11,942 nucleotides of DNA, from contig DDBV01000025.1 of assembly GCA_002335145.1 (NCBI GenBank), positions 1-11,942 of the forward strand. The letters are read 5' to 3'. Positions 1 through 7,719 of this stretch are shown one piece after another. Under the pieces are notes generated by a model that saw nothing but the letters and a program-made list of their open reading frames with translations, did no database searches and was not told the origin of the DNA. Each line of letters starts with the position of its first letter. The first letter of the stretch is position 1. This DNA is from Patescibacteria group bacterium UBA2023. Its GTDB lineage: Bacteria; Patescibacteriota; Gracilibacteria; BD1-5; UBA2023. The translations under genes and the position numbers were made by a program.

Positions 1-2691
1 CGGTGCCTGCGTCGCTGGTTTTGCCGCCTCCGCCGGCTTCGCTGCCGCGGGCTTTGACGCGACCTGGTTTTTGACCGAGCTCAGATCGGCCATCGTCTCT
101 CTGGCTACTTTCTCCACCGGATTATTCGGACCTCCGAAAGTTCTAGCGAGTTCCAAGAGAGCCTTTTTTGCTTCCGCCTCAAATTCGTTGGCTCACTTGT
201 CGGCTGGATTTCCAATTTTTCCCTTCAGTTCCGTAGCCATCTGTTGGACCTCTCTGATTCCAGCCTCCAACCTCGCAAGTGGTTCTGTTGCCTCGGTCTT
301 GTTTCCGGCCTTGAGTGCTTGTTCCCGGGCCATCGTTATCTCTCATCGGAGTTCGCTCATGCGGCCACGAGCTCGCCCTACGTACTCCATTGCTTGCGAC
401 ATCGCATCGAGTCCGGCTCGTCCTTCCGTGAGTATTCTTTTTCCGTCTGGACTGAGCTGTGATCGAGTAATCGTCTCGGGACTGAGTTTGTATCCGTGTT
501 GTCCTGCTTCCTTGAGCATGTCGGTCATGTCGCTCGGGATGCGGTGCATACTGAGGATCGTGACATCTGTTTTCTCGCGGACGAGGGCACTTACGTGAGT
601 ATCGACATCGGCATGGAGTTCCTGCGGCATATTCGCCTTCCATCTTGTTGCCATCGTTTCAGCCTGCTTGATTCCTTGTCGGAGTTCGGCAGACGACCCG
701 GTTTTGATATCGAGCGTCCTCAACTCATTGATGATATCCGGTCGAACCTTGCTCGCGCTCAACTTGCCGATCAGCCCCTCCTGACTTGAAGCTGTGACAA
801 TGCTGTTGTCGACTTGCTGGGTAATCTTTCCGATCTCGGATCGGGCTTGAGCGAGCTGTCGCTCGATCGAGTCACGCTGTGCCGATCCTCTTGGCAGTTT
901 CTCGGCACTGCGTTGGAGATTGTAACAAAGCACATCCGCCTCGTTCTTGATAATCTCCATGACGGTTCCGCGCTCGCTCGGAGACACTTTGGAGAAGATA
1001 TCGTCCAGTCCACGTTGGATTCTGGATGCCGCAGCGTCAGCACTGAAGGGATTTTCGACGACTTGCCGCAACAAGTTGTCCCGGATTATTTTCAGACGTC
1101 CGGCAGCCGTGTCCCCCGGTCCGAACTGTATTTTTTCCAGACCATTCCAATCAATATTTCCGTCCGGGGTTCTGAGACTGATGAGACCCTCTCCTACTCT
1201 AGAGGCATACTGCTGCTGGAATCCGAGTGCCTCGGTCTTTATGAGCTCTTTGCTCTGCGCCGGCGTCATGCCTCCTTCCACCTGCACGATGCGCATCTTC
1301 TCGGCCAGCTCCGCGTCCGTGTAGTTTCCGATACGTCCATTGACGCTATCCTTCGCGCTCAGTGCCTTGTCTCGCAATGCTTGGCCTTCCATTCACGGAT
1401 ACCGACGCCCGAATGTATTCTTCAACTCGTCCATGCTCATTCCCTCTACGACCGACCGGTCGAAAAGCCGGCCCTCTCCATGATTGTGAGCCTTCACGAT
1501 CGCCGCGACGGTCTTCGCCTTGTCCGGAGAGCTGAGATCCCCGAGTGTCTGCTCTGCGATACGGACGTGTGCCAGATCGTCCGCCGAGAGGTGGGCCATG
1601 TGGTCGGGGAGTTTCCCTCCCTCGGCGGGTGCTCCCGGCTTCTCCGTGGCTCCCGGATTCCCTCCCTCGCCCGTGGGCCGTTCCATCGGCCGTCCGGATC
1701 CGGGTCGTTCGGTATTTCATCACGTTGCACCCCCGTTTGTTCCGTCCGCGCGCTCTTGCTGATGCTGCTGCTGCTCGTGAGGCTTGACGTTATCGTTGGC
1801 AGCAGGCCTGACATTGTCGTTGGCAGCGGTTGGTTTGACGTGCGGGGTTTCCGCACCGACCTTTCCGTGCTCCGTGTCTTTCATTGATTCTTTCGCTGCC
1901 GTTACCACCCCCTTCTTGATCGCGTTTTTTACGATACCCACGACTCCAGTGATCGCAGCGAGGCCGAGACCGATTTTGTAGGCATCCTTTGAATCGATTT
2001 GCGACATGGCTGTAGCAATTCCTTCGATCCCTGCCTTGGCGAATTCGAGCGGATTCATGATAATATATTCACCGATATCGAGGAGTACCCGCCCATCGCT
2101 CTCGAATATCTGGGTCAGAAGCTCAAGATTCTGTGTCGCGAATCCGTCTATGAGTCCGCGGGCACACTTCTGAGGTGTGCTGTTCTTAGAGACATCGGGG
2201 TCGATACCACAGCTCTGGTAGAGCGATTCCTGCATTGCTCGGATTCTCGGGTCCTTCGAAAGTCCATTCTCGCGCTCGGCTTGAACCGCATAGGCATTAT
2301 TGAGTTTTGAGTACGTTCCAGCCACATCGCCTACGATCTTCTGGGCATCACGTCCTGCTTGCGGGTCGGCTTTCGAGATGGCTTGTTGGAGTTTGTGGAA
2401 CGAAGTTGGGATTTCGTTTCCGCCCGTGAGGATGGTTTCGAGCGCGTGCACGAGCCTCGATCGTTCCGTCTCGGAGAGACGCGGATGCGAGGCGACCTTA
2501 TCCTTCAGGGCGTTTATGGCCTCCCGACTCTTCATTTCCTTGTCGGCTGCGGCATCGAGACGCTCCTCGGTCCTCGTCTGAGACTCGGTGACTGCTTCGG
2601 ATGTGGCCTTTGCTGCTTCCGCCGATCGTTCGGCGTCGAGTGTTTGCGGCTGTTGTCTTGGTTCCATCTGGCCTATCGTCTCAGGAGCCAT
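1..2691 (-). CDS. Large unrecognised protein, at least 897 aa, five UGA(Gly) codons; C-terminus off left edge
   Basis: I do not recognise the family. The frame is open from the ATG at 2689-2691 to the left edge only if UGA is read as an amino acid: TGA occurs at 1720-1722 and 1717-1719 (residues 324-325, adjacent), 1393-1395 (433), 343-345 (783) and 193-195 (833). Residues 1-235 are mostly charged and helical, with two cysteines (161, 176). Residues 238-258 form one hydrophobic, glycine-rich stretch that could span or lie on a membrane. Residues 284-345 are a low-complexity linker with a repeated AANDNV unit, a Gln/His run and Gly/Pro-rich sequence. Residues 346-870 look helical and probably coiled-coil. 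The visible tail (KPAAAKPAEAAKPA) is Ala/Pro/Lys-rich, like a flexible linker, so another domain may follow. There is no signal peptide. It follows the 98-aa gene by 46 nt on the same strand, so co-expression is likely. A structural or surface/secretion-related role is only a guess. Confidence 0.75.
1786..1827 (-). repeat. Two-copy AANDNV peptide repeat inside the large protein
   Basis: Residues 289-294 and 297-302 of the large protein are both AANDNV, each followed by a basic residue and proline. The DNA copies are similar but not identical, so this is an old or protein-level repeat and not a fresh slippage product. It lies in the low-complexity linker just before the Gln/His run and the double UGA. 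Confidence 0.6.
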
Positions 2692-2737
2692 ACACAGAAG
2701 TGTTTATAAAAAAGTATTGATACGCGTGAACCAACTC

Positions 2738-3034
2738 TTATCCGTATCGCTTGAACGATTCCAGCTTCCCCTCCGCATCCGCGGTTTCACGCTGTCGATC
2801 AAGTGCTTCCTTCTTGTGAATCAGATCCATGCGTTGCATCGTCTCTATCTGCACGGATTCTTGACTCTTTTGGTATTGGCCGATGAGGAGCATTTCCTCC
2901 TCAGCGATAATATTCGCCATGTGTCCACGTAGAACAGGGGAGTAGGTTGCCGCTCTTTCGGCGTGTTTGCGTTTGTGCTCGTCCGAGAGTGTCGGAGTCG
3001 CTTGGATGATCGCGAGGAAACGAGCGAGGTCCAT
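2738..3034 (-). CDS. Hypothetical helical protein, 98 aa
   Basis: No family recognised. The ATG at 3032-3034 is the only usable start, because an in-frame TAA lies four codons upstream at 3044-3046; the gene stops at TAA 2738-2740. The protein is small, highly charged and predicted helical throughout, with a Glu/Gln/Arg/Lys-rich C-terminal half (about residues 45-95) of coiled-coil character. It has no cysteine, signal peptide or membrane segment, and contains no UGA codon. It is the first gene of a two-gene unit with the large protein 46 nt downstream, which suggests the two work together. A predicted promoter with an overlapping palindrome lies about 40 nt upstream. Confidence 0.65.
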   Translation of the reverse strand: MDLARFLAIIQATPTLSDEHKRKHAERAATYSPVLRGHMANIIAEEEMLLIGQYQKSQESVQIETMQRMDLIHKKEALDRQRETADAEGKLESFKRYG

Positions 3035-3072
3035 CGAGATTCGTTAGAGGTCTTCGGGCTACATAGCAACCC

Positions 3073-3109
3073 ATGGTATCACGATACCATATTACAAGTA
3101 TATCGTCAA
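3073..3109 (-). promoter_or_regulatory. Predicted minus-strand promoter with operator-like palindrome
   Basis: On the minus strand, TTGACG (3104-3109) and TATCGT (3081-3086) are separated by 17 bases, a plausible sigma-70-type pair that would start transcription about 40 nt before the 98-aa gene. The -10 box falls inside a perfect palindrome: ATGGTATC (3073-3080), two bases, then GATACCAT (3083-3090). A dimeric repressor bound there would cover the -10 box and start site. The palindrome is directly visible. Its use as an operator is inferred. Confidence 0.45.
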
Positions 3110-3178
3110 AATACCGCAAAGGAGATTTTCCAGAGCCACGAAGTCATGATTCATATCGAAATCTCGGGGTAATTCGAC

Positions 3179-3206
3179 TTGCTTTTTTTGCGAATCTTCT
3201 TATTAT
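3179..3206 (+). promoter_or_regulatory. Predicted promoter of rplU
   Basis: TTGCTT (3179-3184) and TATTAT (3201-3206) are spaced by 16 bases and lie 60 nt before the rplU start. The -10 box matches five of six consensus bases and the -35 box is weaker. The position fits the first gene of the plus-strand unit. Confidence 0.4.
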
Positions 3207-3265
3207 CCGCCCGAAACAGAAAGACAGTCGTTTTTCGCTTCGGGATTTATTCTCAAACAAACAGT

Positions 3266-3577
3266 ATGATTGCAGTGATCGAAGTGGGAGGAAATCAGTT
3301 CATCGTCCGTGCCGGAGACGTCATCGAAGTCGATCGACAGTCTGCCGAGGCCGGAACGGAGGCTTCCTTCTCTCCGCTTCTCGTGTCCGATGCCGATGGA
3401 AACTCCGTCGAAGTCGGGATGCCCGTGCTCGATTCCAAGTCCGTGAAGTGCCGCGTTGTCGAGCATTTCCGCGATGAGAAGGTCAAGGTCTTCAAGATGA
3501 AGTCCAAGAAGCACTACCACCGCACCCGCGGATTCCGTGCCGATCGTACTCGGCTCGAGATCCTCTCGATCGCCTAG
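3266..3577 (+). CDS. rplU: 50S ribosomal protein L21
   Basis: Ribosomal protein L21 of the large subunit, 103 aa, the normal family length. The N-terminus (MIAVIEVGGNQFIVRAGDVIEVD) matches the L21 pattern of a short beta strand followed by a glycine- and glutamine-containing turn. The lysine-rich C-terminal part (KVFKMKSKKHYHRTRGFRAD) matches the rRNA-binding loop and the final beta strands. I chose the ATG at 3266 because the family begins here; the frame is open further upstream to 3179, but that stretch is unlike L21 and overlaps the predicted promoter. It stops at TAG and contains no UGA. In most bacteria rpmA (L27) follows directly, but here a terminator and an unrelated wall-hydrolase gene follow. 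There is no clear Shine-Dalgarno sequence upstream. Confidence 0.93.
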   Translation: MIAVIEVGGNQFIVRAGDVIEVDRQSAEAGTEASFSPLLVSDADGNSVEVGMPVLDSKSVKCRVVEHFRDEKVKVFKMKSKKHYHRTRGFRADRTRLEILSIA

Positions 3578-3635
3578 CGCTTCTTTCCTGGGAGTCTCCA
3601 TTGCAGGAGATTCCCTCTGGGAAGGGAGCGTTTTT
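3578..3635 (+). terminator. Intrinsic terminator after rplU
   Basis: The hairpin starts directly after the rplU stop. GGGAGTCTCC (3590-3599) pairs with GGAGATTCCC (3606-3615) with one wobble around a six-base loop. The outer part continues imperfectly to CGCT (3578-3581) pairing with AGCG (3627-3630), and five T residues follow (3631-3635). The next gene begins only 18 nt later with no obvious promoter between, so some read-through is likely. Confidence 0.6.
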
Positions 3636-3652
3636 ACATCGAAAACACCTGG

Positions 3653-4738
3653 ATGAATCATCACTCAGTTAATCTGAAAGCTCGACTCCGCCGCCACGCT
3701 CGAAATTCTCTCTACCAGCGTACGACGATCCTCTCCATTGTCCGAAAGTTCAAAGTGTTCGCCGCCGTTGTTGTTCTCATTCTTCCTGTCTATCCGTCTT
3801 TCGGACAGATGGCATACACCCAGTCGAGTGTCGGAGACTACGATGCCTCATCGATCCTCGTCTCATACGAGGGAGAGGCGTCCGATGAGGCTGGCAGCTC
3901 GATCCTCGCGACCGACACCGGATATCTCAAGGCTGCAGGCCTTCTCGCAAGCGCGCGCGATGTCTCGGGAGTCAGTACCCTCATCGACTATACTGTGGAG
4001 TCCGGTGATTCCATCGCGATGATCGCAGACAAATTCCGGGTATCTCCGGATTCGATTATGTGGGCCAATAACTTCCCCAAGAGCAAAGTCCTTCACCCTG
4101 GGGATACGATCAAGATTCCACCCGTAAGTGGTGTCGTCTACACGGTGGAATCCATGGATACGGTCGATGCGATTGCCAAGAAATTCAAGGTAGACGCCGG
4201 ATCTATTTCCAACCAAAACCGTCTCGCAGCAGGATCTGAGCTCAAGATCGGACAGAAGCTCGTCATTCCGAATGCCCGTCCTCAGGAGGTGATTCTCGCA
4301 GCGAATGCCCCCAAGCGATCTACGACCACTGCACCCAAGGCTTCCAGCAAATCCGCGGCAGCTTCCGGATGAGCTGAATATGCAGGAAAGCAGTATCTCA
4401 TCAAGTATACCGGTAAGAGTCGAGGATTCGTCTGGGGAAACTGTACCTACTTCGTGGCCATGAACAAGACCGTGACGTGGCGCGGAAATGCTAAGGAATG
4501 GCTCAGAAATGCCGCGAAACAGGGAGTACCGACCGGGTCGGTACCCGCGACCGGAGCCATCGTGGTATTCAATGGGCACGGATACAACCCATACTACGGG
4601 CACGTTGGAATCGTTCTCGAAGTTCACGATGACTACATTATCGTGAAGGATATGAACTACCGAGCTCTCAATGAAGTAACCGTTCGAAAGGTACTCAAGA
4701 ATGAGGCGGCGATCAAGGGATACATCTACGTTGACTAA
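3653..4738 (+). CDS. Membrane-anchored LysM-LysM-CHAP cell-wall hydrolase, 361 aa
   Basis: A peptidoglycan-binding and -cleaving enzyme. Residues 34-50 are a hydrophobic signal or anchor segment after a basic N-terminus. Two LysM domains lie at about 112-157 (YTVESGDSIAMIADKF) and 162-207 (YTVESMDTVDAIAKKF), followed by an Ala/Ser/Lys linker and a CHAP domain (about 241-361). CHAP is an amidase/endopeptidase fold. The catalytic Cys is C264 in GNCTYFVA and the His is H317 in GHVGIV; D332 or N334 in the following strand is the likely third residue. UGA 4370-4372 (residue 240) lies between linker and CHAP. If it were a stop, the next start (GTG 4454) would lie after C264, leaving a CHAP domain without its nucleophile, so read-through as Gly is strongly supported. 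It stops at TAA before a strong terminator. Likely roles are wall remodelling, division or attack on a host wall; the sequence does not decide between them. Confidence 0.88.
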
Positions 4739-4753
4739 AGATGGTTACGCCAT

Positions 4754-4784
4754 AAAAAGAAGGAGGAGAATCTCCTTCTTTTTT
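4754..4784. terminator. Bidirectional hairpin terminator after the CHAP gene
   Basis: AAAAAGAAGGAG (4754-4765) pairs perfectly with CTCCTTCTTTTT (4772-4783) around a six-base loop. On the plus strand the hairpin ends in a T run 16 nt after the CHAP stop. The A run on the other side gives a T run on the minus strand, so it could stop transcription in both directions. Confidence 0.8.
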
Positions 4785-4793
4785 GCTTTTCTA

Positions 4794-4906
4794 AGCCACC
4801 ATCCATAAGGAGTAGGGGGGAGCTTCCGAGCGAAAGCACGGAACAGATGAAGCATGAAATTCGCCCGTATGACGAAGCAAGCTCCCACTGTGAGGCGGGG
4901 GTGGCT
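4794..4906. ncRNA. Candidate structured RNA, strand unknown
   Basis: This gap between two terminators contains nested complementary segments. AGCCACC (4794-4800) pairs with GGTGGCT (4900-4906). Inside it GGGAGCTT (4818-4825) pairs with AAGCTCCC (4879-4886). Within that lies a small hairpin, CCGAGC-GAAA-GCACGG (4826-4841), with a GNRA tetraloop when read on the plus strand, and a second weak stem TTCG/CGAA (4860-4863 with 4873-4876). The result looks like a closing stem leading to a three-way junction. It matches no riboswitch, RNase P, tmRNA or SRP RNA consensus I know. The GAAA loop favours the plus strand, but a minus-strand RNA could end at the bidirectional terminator 4754-4784. The neighbouring sequence 4907-4964 shows nothing clear. 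Confidence 0.35.
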
Positions 4907-4964
4907 AATCTGTGAAGGAGATGGATTTGGAAGAAGAAGGATTTATACCCCAGCCATTTCCCAT

Positions 4965-4989
4965 AAAAAATCCTCACCATGAGGTGAGG
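4965..4989 (-). terminator. Intrinsic terminator of the ispH-folD-membrane protein unit
   Basis: On the minus strand CCTCACC (4983-4989) pairs with GGTGAGG (4972-4978) around a four-base loop, and a run of T follows (4965-4970). It lies about 10 nt after the TAG stop of the membrane protein gene. Confidence 0.75.
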
Positions 4990-4998
4990 GAAGGGGTT

Positions 4999-5670
4999 CT
5001 ATCGAGTGAACGTCTCGCGTATGCGGTGGGAATACCGGCGGTACAACAGGAAGGCGATGAGTGCAATGGCTGAGCTGACTGTCCGGACCTCAGCGTCTAC
5101 TAGAAGGCTGCTTACATAGTATCCGAGATACTGCAAGTACCCGAACCATATCATTCAGGCCACTCCGATCAACAGGGACACGACAAGGAGCACTATGAAT
5201 GCCCGGGAAAACCCTCGATGCCATCGCATCATGAGCACGAACACTGACACGGCCATTACGAGCAGCACGAACTCTGCCCCTACCTGAAGCATGAGGGTGG
5301 AGGCAATGATTCCGGGACTATCGGATGCTTTCACGTTCGAACCGAACGAAAAGAGAATCATGGCGATGGCGTTGATTCCCGAGAGAAACCTTGTGATAAG
5401 CAAGAGTATCACGAATATCAGCCCGCCCCCGATCCCTACGGGCGACCGGCTCACGAGCGTTGAGCCGTATCACAGGCATGCCAATGCGGATATGAGAAGT
5501 GCCGAGTAGCCGACCATTTCGGTCGTGCTCTCTATGGGACTGCGCATGAACCATACAGTTCCGATCGAGAGAGCGATCCATCCTACAATAAATAGGGCCC
5601 ATCCGAGTGGTCGCCAGTTTCGTGATATCCGCGGAGGAGGGGTGGCAGAGGAGAGGTGCTGTCAGTACAT
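4999..5670 (-). CDS. Polytopic membrane protein, about six TM segments, 223 aa
   Basis: I do not recognise the family. Read with UGA=Gly the frame runs from ATG 5668-5670 to TAG 4999-5001. The UGA codons are at 5662-5664 (residue 3), 5470-5472 (67, in CLGYG) and 5155-5157 (172, in GVAGMIWF). Hydrophobic segments lie at about 23-42, 52-71, 80-111 (long, perhaps two helices), 119-148, 157-178 and 197-210. Loops are short and the ends basic (RNWRPLG near the start, RRYSHRIRETFTR at the end), which suggests both termini are cytoplasmic. Small residues in the helices suggest tight packing, but no catalytic or transporter motif is visible. The start lies 14 nt after the folD stop, so it is translated from the same transcript. 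Nothing in the sequence links it to folate or isoprenoids beyond position. Confidence 0.72.
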
Positions 5671-5684
5671 GGTCGAGGATTGTC

Positions 5685-6518
5685 TTAGGAGTATTGGTGA
5701 GTCCGCTTGAAAGCGAGCAGGGTATTTTCGAGCAGCATTGCCACTGTCATAGCTCCTACACCACCCGGGACCGGAGTAATGTCTGTTCGTGATTTCAGGA
5801 GATCGTAGTCAGCATCTCAGAAGATTGTGCCGTTCACTTTCTTGAATCCGACATCGATAATGGTCGCGCCCTCACGAACCATCTCGGGTTTTAGGAATTT
5901 CGGTTGTCCCATAGCGAGTACCACGATATCAGCCCACCGCGTAATTTCGGCAACATCCTGAGTCCGACTGTTGCAGGATGTTACGGTCGCACCCGCATTG
6001 ATCATGAGAAGCGCGAGGGGTTTCCCCACAATATTGCTGCGTCCCAGGATCGCGACGCGCTTTCCTTCTACTTCCTTGTCGTAATGCGCGAGGAGTCGCA
6101 TAATCCCTTTGGGTGTGCACGAGACGTATCGATCCTCCCCGAGGAAGAGATTTCCGATGCTCGCGGGAGTGAATCCATCGACATCTTTATCGTGGTCGAT
6201 ATGGGCGATAACCCGCTTCGTATCTATGTGTTTCGGCAGGGGGAGTTGTACGATAATGCCAGAGACCGTCGTGTCGCTATTCTTCTCGTCCATGTGCGCG
6301 AGCAGAGAGGCTTCGTCCGTCTCGGCAGAGAGCCGGATCAGCTCGAAATCCATTCACACGTACAGGGCATATTTGCGCTTCTGGGCGATGTAGGAGAGAC
6401 TCGACGTATCGTCTCACACGAGAAATACGGTGAGTTTTGGGGGAGTGGAGAGTTCGCTGATCTGTTGTTTTAGTGTCTCATATACTGCCGATGCGGCTTC
6501 TCGACCGTCCAGGATCAT
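5685..6518 (-). CDS. folD: Bifunctional methylenetetrahydrofolate dehydrogenase/cyclohydrolase FolD, 277 aa
   Basis: Cytosolic enzyme that oxidises 5,10-methylene-THF to methenyl-THF with NAD(P)+ and hydrolyses it to 10-formyl-THF, supplying one-carbon units. Family motifs in order: VGDD (34-37), SYIAQKRK (42-49) with the catalytic Tyr and Lys, VQLPLP, DKDVDGF, CTPKGIM, the dinucleotide-binding [14 protein letters not shown], and [15 protein letters not shown] near the C-terminus. Three UGA codons are needed for the full frame, each at a glycine the family expects: residue 35 (6414-6416, in VGDD), residue 55 (6354-6356, before MDFEL) and residue 234 (5817-5819, in the GD-x-D motif). The ATG at 6516-6518 gives the normal N-terminus ([10 protein letters not shown]). 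It starts 12 nt after the ispH stop and ends at TAA 14 nt before the membrane protein gene. Confidence 0.95.
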
Positions 6519-6530
6519 GGCGTATCTGTA

Positions 6531-7460
6531 TTAGATGGCGAAGATTTTGTCCGAATACGTGAAAGATTCCGTCTCATTTACGGTCTCGATAGCTCCACGG
6601 TAGATTCCTCCTGCTTTTTCGAGTACGGCAATGACTTCTTTTACGAGAATATCTGGCGTACTTGCCCCGCTCGTGATACCGATGGCATGGCTTCCGGCGT
6701 ACATATCCGGGACAATGTCCCGCCATGTCCCGACCAGGGAGGCACGCATGCCAGCCGATTCAGCCACGTGTACGAGCTTGTTCGAGTTCGAGCTCGTTCT
6801 CGATCCTACTACGAGGACGGTGTCGACCTTTTCTGCGAGAGCCTTTACCGCGTTTTGGCGGTTGAGTGTCGCATAGCAGATATCTTCTTTCTTCGGCAGT
6901 GTGATCTGCGGAAATCGTTTTACCACCGTCTCCACGAGAGACCTGGTATCATCGACCGAGAGCGTGGTTTGTGTCAGGAGGGCGAGCTTGGTGTCCGTGG
7001 GAAGTGAGAGCGAATCCACATCCACACTCTTGGCAATGACATGGAAATGCCCTACCGCGTAGCCCGCGACTCACTCAGTCTCGGCGTGTCCGGCCGTGCC
7101 GATGTAGAGGATCTCGTATCCGAGATCACGAAATCGCTTAGCTTCGGTGTGGACCTTGAGGACGAGAGGACAGACCGTATCGATGATGCGGAGTCTTTTC
7201 TCCGTTGCGCGCGTTAGCACCTGGGGTGCGGAGCCATGGGCCGAGAGGATCGTCACGCTCCCATCGGGAATCTCTTCTATTGATTCCACGAATCGAACCC
7301 CGCGTGCCGTGAAGGAGTCCACAACATGCTGGTTATGAACAATGGCGTGCTTCATGTAAATAAGCTCCCCGGGGAAACGTGCTATGGCCGTATCGAGAAT
7401 CTCGATCGAACGCGTGACGCCGGCACAAAATCCGCTCGGACTCGCGAGAAATATATCCAT
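6531..7460 (-). CDS. ispH: 4-hydroxy-3-methylbut-2-enyl diphosphate reductase IspH, 309 aa
   Basis: Last enzyme of the MEP isoprenoid pathway; an iron-sulfur protein that reduces HMBPP to IPP and DMAPP. The three cluster cysteines are C12 (SGFCAGV), C97 (DTVCPLV) and C195 (EDICYAT-NRQ). Substrate-binding histidines are H42 (IVHN), H75 (SAHG) and H125 (GHAE), with the catalytic Glu E127; the SNSNKL motif follows later. UGA 7071-7073 is residue 130, the glycine just after this motif. Length is normal. The frame is open upstream to 7643, but the family begins at MDIFLASPSGFCAGV, so I chose ATG 7458-7460. A -10-like TATACT (minus strand, 7492-7497) lies a short distance upstream with a poor -35 box. 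It is the first gene of a unit with folD and the membrane protein. Confidence 0.95.
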
Positions 7461-7663
7461 CGACCAGGAAAGATAGAAAAACGATAAGAGCAGTATATAC
7501 GGTTTCATACGGGATGGAAGCCCAAAAACCTCGCTTTTTCCTCGAATCCTCCCGAAATTCCCGATATAGAATCTTTCTCTCCGAGGATCCGCACCTTGTT
7601 GTTTCCATTCAACGAGCTTCAACTTTTTCGACCAAGGCGTCAAATCGTTTTTTTGTGCGAAAT

Positions 7664-7692
7664 TTGCAAAAAGTATGGTGATCCGCTAAAAT
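7664..7692 (+). promoter_or_regulatory. Predicted promoter of the pilin-like gene
   Basis: TTGCAA (7664-7669) and TAAAAT (7687-7692) are separated by exactly 17 bases and lie 28 nt before the start codon. The -10 box matches five of six consensus bases and the -35 box four of six. This leaves a short leader of about 20 nt. The rest of the gap back to ispH (7461-7663) shows no convincing gene. Confidence 0.55.
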
Positions 7693-7719
7693 GTATCCGA
7701 TATTTCTTTTTCAGATCCT

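Noticed and set aside
1757..1777. CTG/CAG-like microsatellite
   Set aside because: It is the codon run for a Gln/His stretch in the linker of the large protein, short and imperfect, so I do not list it as a separate repeat.
814..1887. Long plus-strand open frame (357 codons) opposite the large minus-strand gene
   Set aside because: It lies wholly antisense to a longer frame that continues well beyond it, has an Arg/Ser/Leu-rich composition typical of a shadow frame, shows no domain and has no promoter. Shadow frames are long here because the coding strand is fairly GC-rich.
3653..4738. Phage endolysin origin for the CHAP protein
   Set aside because: There is an N-terminal membrane or signal segment and no holin or other phage gene nearby, and the gene sits next to rplU. 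A cellular hydrolase is more likely.
4735..4980. Minus-strand open frame of 81 codons over the gap
   Set aside because: It runs from one terminator hairpin into another, has no recognisable domain, and overlaps the paired segments of the candidate RNA.
7461..7643. 61-codon N-terminal extension of IspH including a hydrophobic stretch
   Set aside because: IspH is a soluble enzyme whose family begins at MDIFLASPSGFCAGV. The extension resembles no part of it and lies in the divergent promoter region.
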